Below, piece by piece: positions 33,773-43,285 of a stretch of 64,000 bases of DNA. A program made the position numbers and the translations under genes. The notes below the pieces were generated by a model, which did not search any database, was not told the origin of the DNA, and saw only the letters and a list, made by a program, of their open reading frames with translations. Source of the stretch: Bradyrhizobium aeschynomenes (GTDB lineage Bacteria; Pseudomonadota; Alphaproteobacteria; Rhizobiales; Xanthobacteraceae); the NCBI RefSeq assembly GCF_013178945.1, contig NZ_JABFDM010000007.1, positions 124,001 to 188,000 on the forward strand. Reading direction: 5' to 3'. Position 1 is the stretch's first letter; each line of letters begins with the position of its first letter.

Positions 33773-34372
33773 GTGACGCCCCGTCCCCGGAACTCGCCGG
33801 CGAAGACGCGCCTGCGGAACCGGGTGTTGTTGGGGCCAGCATGCGCGCCGAGGCTTTGGCGCTGCTTAAGGCGGGGGTGCCCGCGATAAAATCGCGTCAG
33901 TCAGGCTGAACGTTGTGTTGCTCCGATGCGACAAATCCTAGCGAAAGCCGGGCGAGGGTCGCGTAGGATCATTGCGATTCGCGTTCGGGTTGTGGCCGTC
34001 GATCATCCCCAGCACACGCTCAATTGATGCAATTTGTAGATTTCCGTCCGCCCGGTCTCCGTCCTCCGCTCGAAATGGGTCCGCAGGAGTATGCGGGTGC
34101 GGATGTTACGGTCGGGCTCTGTAATCGTGGTCTTGGAAATACAGATCTAGACTTTGGGCCGCCCTATCGAGGCCGATGAATACTTGATTATACCATAATT
34201 TGCTCGCCACGAAGAAGGCGCAAGCTTGACGATATCAAAGCAAACCCGTGGACGTCGCCGTTTCCACGCCTCAGGAGCACAAGCTGAAGATGGTTCCTCC
34301 AGACACTCGCCAGTGATATGCACGCTTTGAACACAAATTGTTATGTAATAATTAACCATAGTCGGTGGCCCC
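33773..34372. other. AT-richer 600-nt region between divergent protease and giant protein
   Basis: The last 230 nt before the giant gene are clearly richer in A/T than the surroundings. I see no real gene; a 70-residue leftward ORF at 34147-34359 has unusual codon use and no family. TTAACCAT occurs at 34352-34359, just before the start codon, and resembles a CtrA half-site motif in alphaproteobacteria, but no partner half-site is visible. It should contain divergent promoters. Confidence 0.5.
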
Positions 34373-37300
34373 GTGAATTACGCTGGCAAGTCTGACGCCG
34401 CGCTTTTCTCCGACGGCCTGGGCACGTCCGCGCCGGCTTATTTGAAGCTGGATGCGCCGCCGGCCCATGCGCCGGCGGACGCGATCGTCGTTCCGGACGC
34501 GCATTTTCTTTTCAACGCCGATTTCAAGCGTTCCGGTCTCGACCTCGTGCTGTCGTCCGATGGTCGTGAACTCGTGTTGCCGGACTATTTCAAGGGCGAG
34601 AAGCGGGCGCCGCTGGCTTCGCCCGATGGCGCCCATCTGACCGGCGACCTCGTCAACGCGCTGTCGGGCGCCGTGCAGGTCAGCCAGGCCGGTGGCGCCG
34701 CGAGCGCTGGCAAGGTGATCGGTCACGTCACCAAGCTGCAGGGCACGGCGACCGTCATCCGCAACGGCGTCTCGATCCTGCTTCACAACGGCGACAACGT
34801 CGAGAAGGGTGACATCGTCCAGTCCGGCTCGAATTCGACGGTTGGCATCACCTTCATCGACGGCACCGTGTTCGGCCTGTCCTCGAACGCCCGGATGGTG
34901 CTGAACGAGATGGTGTACGACCCCAACGGGTCGAACAACTCCTCGCTGATCAGCCTGGTGGCCGGCACGATCTCGTTCGTGGCCGGCGAGACCGCCAAGC
35001 ATGGCGACATGAAGGTCGACACGCCCGTCGCGACGATGGGCATTCGCGGCACGGCCGTGCTGGTCGAGATCGACTTCACGGTGCCGGGGCAGGGCGGTCT
35101 GCCCGATGCCAAGTTCCAGGTGCTGGTCGAGCCCGATGGCCGCACCGGCTCCTACGTGCTGTACGACAAGACGACGTTGCAGCCGATCGCCGTCGTCAAC
35201 CAGGCCGGTCAGCAGATCCAGATCAGCAACGGCATCGTCAATCAGAGCGCGGTGCCGCTCTCGCCCGACATCCAGAAGCTGATCAACGACGTCTTCACGC
35301 TCAAGTTCACCGACAACACCAACCCGAAGTCGACGACCCACTTCACCGATATCGGCGTGCCGCAGGCGCTGACGCCGGTGACATTGGCCAACGGCACCAG
35401 TGCAACGCCGGTCGTCCGCGTGGTCGACGACGCCGGCCCGACGACCGGGACCGGCCAGACGGGCGAGCAGCCGTTGCACATCCCGGGTCCGCCGGAGGTC
35501 AGGATTTTCGACGCCGACGGCCGGTTGACGGCGGCGTTCGGATTGATCGAGCGCGCCGGGCAGACCGGGAACGGCAGCGATCTCGACATTGTGCTCAGCC
35601 GCGTCAGCTTCCTCGACGTCAACGGCATCGACCGGCCGACGGTCTCGGTGAGCTTCAACGCCTATTCATACAAGAGCGCGCAACAGACCGATGTCACCGG
35701 TTCGTTGAATGCGCTGCAGCTGCAGGACGTGATGGCGACGGCCGTGAAGATCACGGTCACGCCTAATCCGAACAACAAGAACTCCGGCACGGCGACGCTG
35801 ACCTACAGCGTTCCCGACAAGTATTTCGACTTCCTGGCGGCAGGTGAAACGCTGACGCTGACCTACATCGTCCGCGTCGACAACAATTTTGCGCCGTCCA
35901 ACGAATTCACCCTGGTCCCCGTCACGATCACCGTGACAGGCACCAATGACAAGCCCGAGATCACGGCGAGCGTGCCGACGATCGCGTTCGAGGGCGGAAC
36001 GAACGTTCCCGGCGGGCCGCTGACCTCCGACGATCCGACCGCGGGCACGCTGACCTTCAAGGATGTCGACCTCACCGACACGCATACGGTCTCGGCCACA
36101 CTGACCAGCGCCGTTCTGGAAGGCGGCGGCAGCATTCCGCCGGCCCCGCTGGCACTGTTCGCGCAGGCGCTGACCGCGTCGATATCGTCCGACAGCACCG
36201 GCAGCGGCGCCGGAACGATCAGTTGGAGCCTTGGCAACCTGCCGGTCTATGTCGCGGATTTCATTCCGGCCGGACAGACCGTGACGCTGACCTACACGGT
36301 GACGTTGACCGACTCGCAGGGCGCGACGTCGACCCAGACGATCACGGTGACGATCACCGGGACCGACGACCCCGCCGTGGTCTGGATCGCGACGACGCAA
36401 GCCGGCGGCAGCAGCGGCGCGCAGGTTCATTTGTGGAGCGACGGCGCGAACTGGGCCACCGGCCTGGCCCCGACCGCCGATGACGACGTCATCATCATCA
36501 CCGATCAGCTGCATGGCCTGACGCCAGCCTTTCCGGTGACGATCGACGAGGACGTCCTCGCCTATGCCAAGTCGGTCACGCTGAATGATTTCGGCGGCGG
36601 AGCCATTCCGGAGCTCGACAATCACGGCACGCTGACGGTCAGCGGCGCGCTGACGGCCAAGGTCGATTCGCTGATCTACAACTTCTCGGCTGCGACGATC
36701 ACCGTCGGCGGCTCGGTGCAGATCCTGGGGCAGAGCGAGCTGCACAACGCCGGCACCGTGCTGCTGGCGGGCGGCGGCGTCTTCGGGGCGTACGCTGGAA
36801 TCTTCAACACCGGCACGATCGAGTTGTCCGGCGGAACGCTGACGGTGCAAGGCGACGTCACCAACGTCGGCGAGGACAGCTCCGGTCTGATCCAGGTCGA
36901 CCTCGGCGCGACGCTGACCCTGGATGGCGGCAGCATCGATGGCGGCACCATCTTGATCCAAGGTGCGCCGGTCGTTCAGAATTTCGGCACGCTGAACGAA
37001 GGCGGGGACACGCCAACGCCCGTGAACGGGCTGCTCGTCATGAAGGACGGGGCCGAGCTCAGCAATGGGGAGCTGACCAATTTCGGCACGATCGAGGTGT
37101 CGGGCAGCGGAAATGCTTTCAGCAACGAGACCATCACGAATGTCGGTCTGATCGACGTCAAGGCGGGCGGCGAGCTTGCGCTCGGCAATGAAACGATCAT
37201 CGACAATGCCGTTGGCGCGATCGTCACCGTCGCGGAGTCCGCGACCCTGACGCTCTCGCATGCCGAGATGACGGGCGGCACGCTGACCAATGAAGCCGGC

Positions 37301-40300
37301 GGAACGATCGCACTGACCGGCGGCGCCGCGCTGATCGGTGGCGCGCTCGACAACTCCGGCATCATCGCTGTGTCGGGCAGCGGCAATGCCTTCGACAACG
37401 AGACGATCACCAATGCGAACGCCGCCGCGATCACCATCGCGCTCGGTGGCGCGCTGTCGCTGAGCGGCGCGAGCATCGCCGGCGGCGCCGTCACCAGCGA
37501 GGGGACGATCTCGGTCGACGGCGACAGCACGATCGACGGCAGCGCAGTCGCGGGTGGCGTGCTGCTGGTCGGCGAGATCGGTCCGCTCGCGGAGATGACG
37601 GCGGTCCTGACCGTCGAGGGCGGTGCGTCGTTGACCGGCGTCGACATCACCATCGGCGACGGCTCGACGCTCGAGGTTGCTGCAGACGAGACGGCAACCC
37701 TGGTCGGCGTCACCGTCGACAATTCCGGCACGATCCAGGTCGACGACGATGCGCTGCTGCTGATCGAGAACAGCACGATCACCGGAGGCGATCTCGTCAA
37801 TCACGGCATCGTGCATGTCGAGACCGCAGCCGCAACCACCTTCGACAATGTCACCATCGACAACACCGACGGCGTGATCATCATCGATGAGGATGGTGAG
37901 ATCCCGGTGGAATCGACTCTGGTGCTGGATGGGAATACGACGCTGACCGGCGGCACGCTGGAAATCCGCAGCGTCGGCACGCTGCAGATCGCCGGCAACG
38001 ACGTGACACTGTCCGATATGGACGTCCAGAATTTCGGCATCTTCACCGTCGACCCCGGCGCGACCCTCGGCCTTGCCGATACCAATGTGAGCAGTGACGG
38101 CAAGCTCTACATCTATGGCACGATCACCGCGAGCGGGCTGAGCGGCATCGGCGGAACGATCTTCAATTTTGGCACGATCGAGATCACGGCGGGTACGTTC
38201 GAGATCACCGGCGATGTCGAGGGCTCCGGACTGATCAAGGTCGACGCCGACGCCACGCTGACGGTCGATGGCCACGTTCATCAGACGATCGATTTCAGCA
38301 GCGAGGGCAACAGCGAGATCGTCATCGACGACGCCAGCTTCTCCGCCAAGCTCGCCGGTCTCGGCACCGGCGACAGGATCGACCTGCAGACGATCAAATG
38401 GGGCGAGGCGACAACGGCGTCCTACGATGCGGAAACCGGCGTGCTCACGGTCGTCGACGGCGAAGGGCACAGCATCGCCCTGACGCTCGAAGGCAACTTC
38501 AGCGACTTGCATTTCGCAGGCAGCGATGACGGGCAGGGCGGAACGCTGATCACGCTGAAGGCCGAAGACACGGCGCCGGTGGTCGCGGATGCGGGTCGGC
38601 CGGGTGCGATCACCGAAGCGGCGGCGCAGACGGGGGCGTCCGATCAGCACAGCGTCACCGGCAGCGTAAAATTCACCGATGCGGACCTGACCGACCGGCC
38701 GACCGCGTCGATCGGGGCGCAGAGCGTGACCTGGCTTGCGGCCGACCAGCAGACTGATTTGTCGGGTCAGCTCACGCCGGGCCAGATCGCCGCGCTCGAA
38801 CAGGCGCTGAAACTGAGCCAGGTCGGCAATGCCAACAATGGCAAAGTCGACTGGACGTATGCCATCGCCGATGGCAAGCTCGATTTCCTCGGGGCCGGCC
38901 AGACCGTGACGGTCACCTCCACGGTGACGATCGACGATCATCAGGGCCACACTACGATGTCGGCGGTGGTCGTGACCATCAACGGCACCAACGATCTTCC
39001 GGTCGTCACGAGCGAGGTGCAGTCCGCGGAGATTGCCGAGCGCACGGATACGTCCGGCTCGGATCTGCTCGATCAGGCGAGCGGCACGATCACCTTCGAG
39101 GATGCCGACATCACCGATGCGCATGTCCTGAAGGTGACCGGAGTGGCCACTTCCGGCAACGATAGCGGGTTGCCCGCGGACGCGTCCGTGCTCGAGAGCT
39201 GGCTGTCGCTCGGAACGCTCACCGAAACCGGCACGGGCGGAGCATCGCAGGCCTGGACCTTCGCTGCCCGGGACAAGGTGTTCGACTATCTCGGCGTTGG
39301 CCAGCAAGTGACGCTGACCTACACGGTTGCGATCGACGACGGCCATGGCGTCGTCGTCGACGTGCCCGTCACCATCACGGTCAATGGCGCAGAGGATGCG
39401 CCCGTCATCACCGGCGAGACCAACCCGACGGTGCAGACCGTCATCCTGTCGGAGCGGGCCACGGTGCTGGCGAGCACGGCGAAGACCAATGCCGAGGGCA
39501 TGCCGACCGAAACCTTCGATCACGTCTCGGCCGGCAACATCTCCGACAACGGGCGCGGTCACGGCAGCTTCCACAGCGAGGCGCTGCACGCGACCTTCAC
39601 GGCCAGCGGCAATGCGGGCATCGTGCACGGCTCCTCGCCGGTGTCGGCAGCGCCCTACATGGCCGACGGTGCCGACAAGACCAACTATCTCAGCATCGGC
39701 AGTCACGCGCAGGAGACCATCACCTTCGACAGCGTCAAGAACAGTTTTGGGCTGTATTGGGGCTCGGTCGACAGCTACAACAGCATCTCCTTCTACAACG
39801 GCAACAAGCTGGTCGCGTCCTACACGGGCAACGACGTCGCGCCGCTGCTCGCCAATGGCGGCCAGGGGTCGCTGGCCTCGAACGGCTATGTCGAGTTCCT
39901 CGGCCTGTCCCCGTTCAACAAGGTCGTGCTGGCCAGCAGCCAGAATGCATTCGAGATCGACAACATCTCGGCTGGCAACGTCGCCGATCAGCCGGTCCAG
40001 CTCGCGAGCAAGATGTCGGGCACCTTGACCGTGCTCGACAAGGATGTCGGTGACACGCTGACGGCCGCAGTGATCGACGATGGCGTCATCAAGTACAACG
40101 GCCTGCCGAGCCTCCCCGCCAATGCCCACGTCCAGGCGCTGGCCGATGCCCATGCCATCACCTTCGACAGCACCACATCCGACGGCAAGCCCGACGTCCT
40201 GCACTGGACGTATCATCCCGCCGACGTCAACCTGGATTTCCTCAATCCCGGCGATACGCTGACCGTCACCTATCAGGCCCGAGTGAGCGACGGTCACGGC

Positions 40301-40672
40301 GGAACCGCGACCAAGGCGCTGACCGTCACGCTCGCTGGCAACGGCGCTTCGACGGTGAATGGCACGGACCAGGACGACAATTTCGTCAATGTCGGCGGCG
40401 GCGTCACGATCTTCGGCAAGGACGGCAACGACACGTTCGTCTTCAACCCGCATTTCGGCAGCGCCACGATCGGTGATTTCGATCTGAGCAAGGATAGCGT
40501 CGAGATCGACCTCTCGCTGTTCGCCAATATGGATGCGCTTGTCGCCTCCGCACAATCCGCCAATGGCGGCCACGACACCGTCATCACCGATGCGGCGCAT
40601 GATACGCTGACCTTGAAGGGCGTGACGCTCGACCAGTTCAAGCTGCATCACGACGGCTTCCACCTCGTCTGA
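34373..40672 (+). CDS. Giant FecR/VCBS/beta-solenoid surface protein with type I secretion C-terminus
   Basis: A 2099-residue protein. About 1-115: leader with NADFKRSG and VLPDYFKG. About 113-232: FecR-like domain (VTKLQGTATVIRNG ... GDIVQSGSN, TPVATMGIRGTAVL). About 376-670: VCBS/cadherin-like repeat ending VTGTNDKPEI. About 672-1400: long Gly/Asn/Thr-rich beta-solenoid with SGSGNAF-NETITN twice. About 1400-1683: two more VCBS-like units (TINGTNDLPVV, TVNGAEDAPVI). About 1700-1870: inserted FGLYWGSVDSYNSISFY domain. Then another VCBS-like unit and a C-terminal GNDTFVF ... TIGDFD ... FHLV segment typical of type I secretion signals. GTG at 34373 is the only start, as a TAA lies seven codons upstream. 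It is probably exported and surface-attached; the exporter at 53575-56680 is a candidate. Confidence 0.88.
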   Translation: MNYAGKSDAALFSDGLGTSAPAYLKLDAPPAHAPADAIVVPDAHFLFNADFKRSGLDLVLSSDGRELVLPDYFKGEKRAPLASPDGAHLTGDLVNALSGAVQVSQAGGAASAGKVIGHVTKLQGTATVIRNGVSILLHNGDNVEKGDIVQSGSNSTVGITFIDGTVFGLSSNARMVLNEMVYDPNGSNNSSLISLVAGTISFVAGETAKHGDMKVDTPVATMGIRGTAVLVEIDFTVPGQGGLPDAKFQVLVEPDGRTGSYVLYDKTTLQPIAVVNQAGQQIQISNGIVNQSAVPLSPDIQKLINDVFTLKFTDNTNPKSTTHFTDIGVPQALTPVTLANGTSATPVVRVVDDAGPTTGTGQTGEQPLHIPGPPEVRIFDADGRLTAAFGLIERAGQTGNGSDLDIVLSRVSFLDVNGIDRPTVSVSFNAYSYKSAQQTDVTGSLNALQLQDVMATAVKITVTPNPNNKNSGTATLTYSVPDKYFDFLAAGETLTLTYIVRVDNNFAPSNEFTLVPVTITVTGTNDKPEITASVPTIAFEGGTNVPGGPLTSDDPTAGTLTFKDVDLTDTHTVSATLTSAVLEGGGSIPPAPLALFAQALTASISSDSTGSGAGTISWSLGNLPVYVADFIPAGQTVTLTYTVTLTDSQGATSTQTITVTITGTDDPAVVWIATTQAGGSSGAQVHLWSDGANWATGLAPTADDDVIIITDQLHGLTPAFPVTIDEDVLAYAKSVTLNDFGGGAIPELDNHGTLTVSGALTAKVDSLIYNFSAATITVGGSVQILGQSELHNAGTVLLAGGGVFGAYAGIFNTGTIELSGGTLTVQGDVTNVGEDSSGLIQVDLGATLTLDGGSIDGGTILIQGAPVVQNFGTLNEGGDTPTPVNGLLVMKDGAELSNGELTNFGTIEVSGSGNAFSNETITNVGLIDVKAGGELALGNETIIDNAVGAIVTVAESATLTLSHAEMTGGTLTNEAGGTIALTGGAALIGGALDNSGIIAVSGSGNAFDNETITNANAAAITIALGGALSLSGASIAGGAVTSEGTISVDGDSTIDGSAVAGGVLLVGEIGPLAEMTAVLTVEGGASLTGVDITIGDGSTLEVAADETATLVGVTVDNSGTIQVDDDALLLIENSTITGGDLVNHGIVHVETAAATTFDNVTIDNTDGVIIIDEDGEIPVESTLVLDGNTTLTGGTLEIRSVGTLQIAGNDVTLSDMDVQNFGIFTVDPGATLGLADTNVSSDGKLYIYGTITASGLSGIGGTIFNFGTIEITAGTFEITGDVEGSGLIKVDADATLTVDGHVHQTIDFSSEGNSEIVIDDASFSAKLAGLGTGDRIDLQTIKWGEATTASYDAETGVLTVVDGEGHSIALTLEGNFSDLHFAGSDDGQGGTLITLKAEDTAPVVADAGRPGAITEAAAQTGASDQHSVTGSVKFTDADLTDRPTASIGAQSVTWLAADQQTDLSGQLTPGQIAALEQALKLSQVGNANNGKVDWTYAIADGKLDFLGAGQTVTVTSTVTIDDHQGHTTMSAVVVTINGTNDLPVVTSEVQSAEIAERTDTSGSDLLDQASGTITFEDADITDAHVLKVTGVATSGNDSGLPADASVLESWLSLGTLTETGTGGASQAWTFAARDKVFDYLGVGQQVTLTYTVAIDDGHGVVVDVPVTITVNGAEDAPVITGETNPTVQTVILSERATVLASTAKTNAEGMPTETFDHVSAGNISDNGRGHGSFHSEALHATFTASGNAGIVHGSSPVSAAPYMADGADKTNYLSIGSHAQETITFDSVKNSFGLYWGSVDSYNSISFYNGNKLVASYTGNDVAPLLANGGQGSLASNGYVEFLGLSPFNKVVLASSQNAFEIDNISAGNVADQPVQLASKMSGTLTVLDKDVGDTLTAAVIDDGVIKYNGLPSLPANAHVQALADAHAITFDSTTSDGKPDVLHWTYHPADVNLDFLNPGDTLTVTYQARVSDGHGGTATKALTVTLAGNGASTVNGTDQDDNFVNVGGGVTIFGKDGNDTFVFNPHFGSATIGDFDLSKDSVEIDLSLFANMDALVASAQSANGGHDTVITDAAHDTLTLKGVTLDQFKLHHDGFHLV

Positions 40673-40688
40673 GCCTCGTGAGCGAGGC
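40673..40688 (+). terminator. Hairpin immediately after the giant gene
   Basis: GCCTCG (40673-40678), loop TGAG and CGAGGC (40683-40688) form a 6-bp stem starting at the base after the stop codon. There is no T-run, so termination may be incomplete and the cyclase gene 84 nt further on may still be partly co-transcribed. Confidence 0.35.
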
Positions 40689-40771
40689 GGGCGGCGGCGT
40701 TGTCAGGCGCATCCCCTTCGGGCTAATCAGACGTTTCGGATCGCCGGCCTCGGCGTGATATCGGATGCTGC

Positions 40772-43006
40772 ATGAAGCGATTGAGAGCAGTTCCCCGGTG
40801 GTTCGCACGCAAGTTCGGCTATGCGCGCCTGATGTGCCTCGTGCTGCTGGTTGCCTTCGCCGCGCTGCGCGCCGCCGATCCTGCTCCGATGCAGGAACTG
40901 CGCCTGCGGACATTCGACAACTTCCAGGCGTTCAGCCCGCGGGTGAAGACGATGCGTCCTGTCACCATCGTCGACATCGACGAGAAGAGCGTCGCCGATC
41001 CCAAGCTCGGTCAGTGGCCGTGGCCACGCACGCGGATCGCTGAGATCATCGAGAAGCTCACGCGCCTCGGTGCCCTCGTCATTGCGTTCGACGTGGTGTT
41101 TGCCGAGCCGGACCGGTTGAACCCCGCGCTTGCGGCCGAGACCTTTCCCAATCTCGACGAGGCGACGCGCGAGAAGCTGAAGGCGCTGCCGTCGAACGAT
41201 CAGGTGCTCGCCGATGCTCTGCGCCGATCGCGAATCGTTCTCGGTGAGACGGCCAGCAACGAGGTCCGCGCCGATCTCGACAAGACCTTGCCGGTCACGG
41301 GCGTTGCCACGATCGGGCCCGAAGCCGATGGCTTCATGGAGAGCTACCCGGGGCTGTTGCGCAACGTTTCGGTGATCGAGCATGCCGCGTCTGGACGTGG
41401 GCTGTTCACGATCCCGCCGGAGCGCGACGGCATCATCCGTCGTGTGCCGATGATCCTGCAGGCGCAGGACATCACGATGCTGGCGCTCAGCTTCGAGATG
41501 CTTCGAGTGGTGAGCGGCGCTGACACCCTGGTGATCAAGGCCGATATCGGCGGCATCAAGAGCCTTCGCATCGGCGGTTTCGAGATTCCGACGGATCGCA
41601 AAGGCAGGATCTGGGTGCACTATGCCCGCTCCGATCCGTCAATCTACGTGTCGGCCATCGACGTGCTCGAGGGACGCGTGCCGCCGGAGAAGATCGCAAG
41701 GAAGCTGGTGCTGATCGGACCGTCCGCCATCGGCCTGAACGACATCAAGACGACGCCGGTCGACCCGGCGATGCCGGGCGTCGAGGTGCATGCCCAGGTC
41801 CTCGAATCCGTCCTCACGAACTCGATCCTGTCCCCGCCGTTCTGGGGGCTTTCGGCCGAATTCTTCGGCGCCTTGATCTTCGGCCTGCTCGTGATCGTGT
41901 TCGCGCCGCGGCTCGGTGCCGTCACGCTGGTGCTCGTCGGCGCCCTGTTCGCAAGCGTTCTGATCGGCCTCTCCTGGTACGCCTATACGCAGCACCGGTT
42001 CCTGATCGACTTCACCTATCCGATGCTGTCGACCACGGCGATCTATCTGACGCTGATCTTCGCCAGCTTCATTCGCGAGCAGCAGCAGCGCAAGGAGATT
42101 CGCGGCTGGTTCGCGCAATACATGTCGCCGGTGCTGGTGGAGCAGCTGGCGCAATCGCCGGAGAAACTCGTGCTCGGCGGCGAGGAGCGCGAGATGACCA
42201 TCATGTTCTCGGACGTGCGCGGCTTCACCTCGATCTCGGAAAGCTACAAGCGCGATCCCCAGGGCTTGACGACGCTGATGAACCGCTTCCTGACGCCGTT
42301 GACCGACGCGATCATCGCGCGCAAAGGCTATGTCGACAAGTACATGGGCGATGCCATCATGGCATTCTGGAATGCGCCGCTCGACGACCGGGAGCATCAC
42401 CTCAACGCCTGCACGGCGGCACTCGACATGCTGGACAAGATCGACGAGGTCAACCGGCAGCGCGAACAGGAGGCCGCCCATGGCGGCCATGTCTACATCC
42501 CGCTCAACGTCGGCATCGGCCTCAATACCGGCATCGGCGTCGTCGGCAACATGGGCTCGGAGCTCAAGAAGAACTATTCGGTGCTGGGCGACAGCGTCAA
42601 CCTCGCCTCGCGCCTCGAAGGTCAGACCAAGGAATACGGCTTTCCGATCATCGTCGGCTCGGCAACGGCGATGGCGGTCAAGGACAAGCTCGCGATCCTC
42701 GAGCTCGATTTCATCATGGTCAAGGGCAAGACCGAGCCGGAGGTGATCTATGCGATCGCCGGCCGCGAGGACGTGATGTATTCCGAGCGCTTCCAGCTGT
42801 TGCGCAACCTGACCATCGAAATGCTGGCGGCCTATCGCAGCCGCGACTGGGACGAGGCGCTTGCTGCGATCGCGCGAGGCCGGAAGAAGGATGAGGCGAA
42901 GGAGCTGGCGAAGCTGTTCGATCTCTACGAGGCGCGGATTTGCAGCTATCAGCAGAACCCGCCGCCGGTCGACTGGAACGGTGCACACGCGCTGACATCG
43001 AAGTAG
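40772..43006 (+). CDS. CHASE2-domain adenylate cyclase (class III)
   Basis: A 744-residue membrane sensor cyclase. TM1 is about 17-35, a periplasmic CHASE2 sensor follows to about 340 (VTIVDIDEKSV, WPWPRTRIAEII, GVEVHAQVLESVL), then a hydrophobic cluster to about 430 and a cytoplasmic class III cyclase domain about 465-660. Metal Asp481 (FSDVRGFTS) and Asp527, substrate Lys523 (DKYMGD), and transition-state Asn610 and Arg614 (VNLASR) are all present. The second substrate position (603) is Ser instead of Asp, a substitution known in class IIIb cyclases. It should make cAMP in response to an envelope signal and follows the FecR-containing giant gene by 99 nt on the same strand. Confidence 0.92.
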   Translation: MKRLRAVPRWFARKFGYARLMCLVLLVAFAALRAADPAPMQELRLRTFDNFQAFSPRVKTMRPVTIVDIDEKSVADPKLGQWPWPRTRIAEIIEKLTRLGALVIAFDVVFAEPDRLNPALAAETFPNLDEATREKLKALPSNDQVLADALRRSRIVLGETASNEVRADLDKTLPVTGVATIGPEADGFMESYPGLLRNVSVIEHAASGRGLFTIPPERDGIIRRVPMILQAQDITMLALSFEMLRVVSGADTLVIKADIGGIKSLRIGGFEIPTDRKGRIWVHYARSDPSIYVSAIDVLEGRVPPEKIARKLVLIGPSAIGLNDIKTTPVDPAMPGVEVHAQVLESVLTNSILSPPFWGLSAEFFGALIFGLLVIVFAPRLGAVTLVLVGALFASVLIGLSWYAYTQHRFLIDFTYPMLSTTAIYLTLIFASFIREQQQRKEIRGWFAQYMSPVLVEQLAQSPEKLVLGGEEREMTIMFSDVRGFTSISESYKRDPQGLTTLMNRFLTPLTDAIIARKGYVDKYMGDAIMAFWNAPLDDREHHLNACTAALDMLDKIDEVNRQREQEAAHGGHVYIPLNVGIGLNTGIGVVGNMGSELKKNYSVLGDSVNLASRLEGQTKEYGFPIIVGSATAMAVKDKLAILELDFIMVKGKTEPEVIYAIAGREDVMYSERFQLLRNLTIEMLAAYRSRDWDEALAAIARGRKKDEAKELAKLFDLYEARICSYQQNPPPVDWNGAHALTSK

Positions 43007-43080
43007 CGCTAAACTCTTAGCAACGATGAACTACCCCCTTCAGGGTGCGGTTGCCGGGCATGAGTGCAGTGCTTATGAAT

Positions 43081-43242
43081 GCGCCCTCTCCCCTTGTGGG
43101 AGAGGGCACGTAGGACGCTTCGGCAAGCTCGGTTGGGTGGGGGGTCTCTCTCCGCGAGTTGCGCCCGTTGAGAGAGACCCCTCACCAAACCGCGTTCGCG
43201 GACAGGCCGCACATGCCCTCTCCCACAAGGGGAGAGGGCGCA
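43081..43242. repeat. Palindromic intergenic repeat (CCTCTCCCC type), copy E
   Basis: The left arm GCCCTCTCCCCTTGTGGGAG (43083 on) and the right arm CTCCCACAAGGGGAGAGGGC are near-perfect complements, with GGTCTCTCTCC/AGAGAGACCCC inside. It lies between the convergent cyclase and binding-protein genes. Copies F and G share the CTCCCC-TTGTGGG theme. Confidence 0.85.
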
Positions 43243-43285
43243 TTATCTGACAACCGCTTTGCTGCGAGACCGAGACGACAGCTCC

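Noticed and set aside
34147..34359. 70-residue leftward ORF before the giant gene
   Set aside because: Codon use unlike neighbours, no ribosome site or family; the region is probably promoter DNA.
35666..40663. 1665-residue leftward ORF antisense to the giant surface protein
   Set aside because: Arises from repeated high-GC codons in the sense gene; no signal, domain or ribosome site, and the sense strand has full domain structure.
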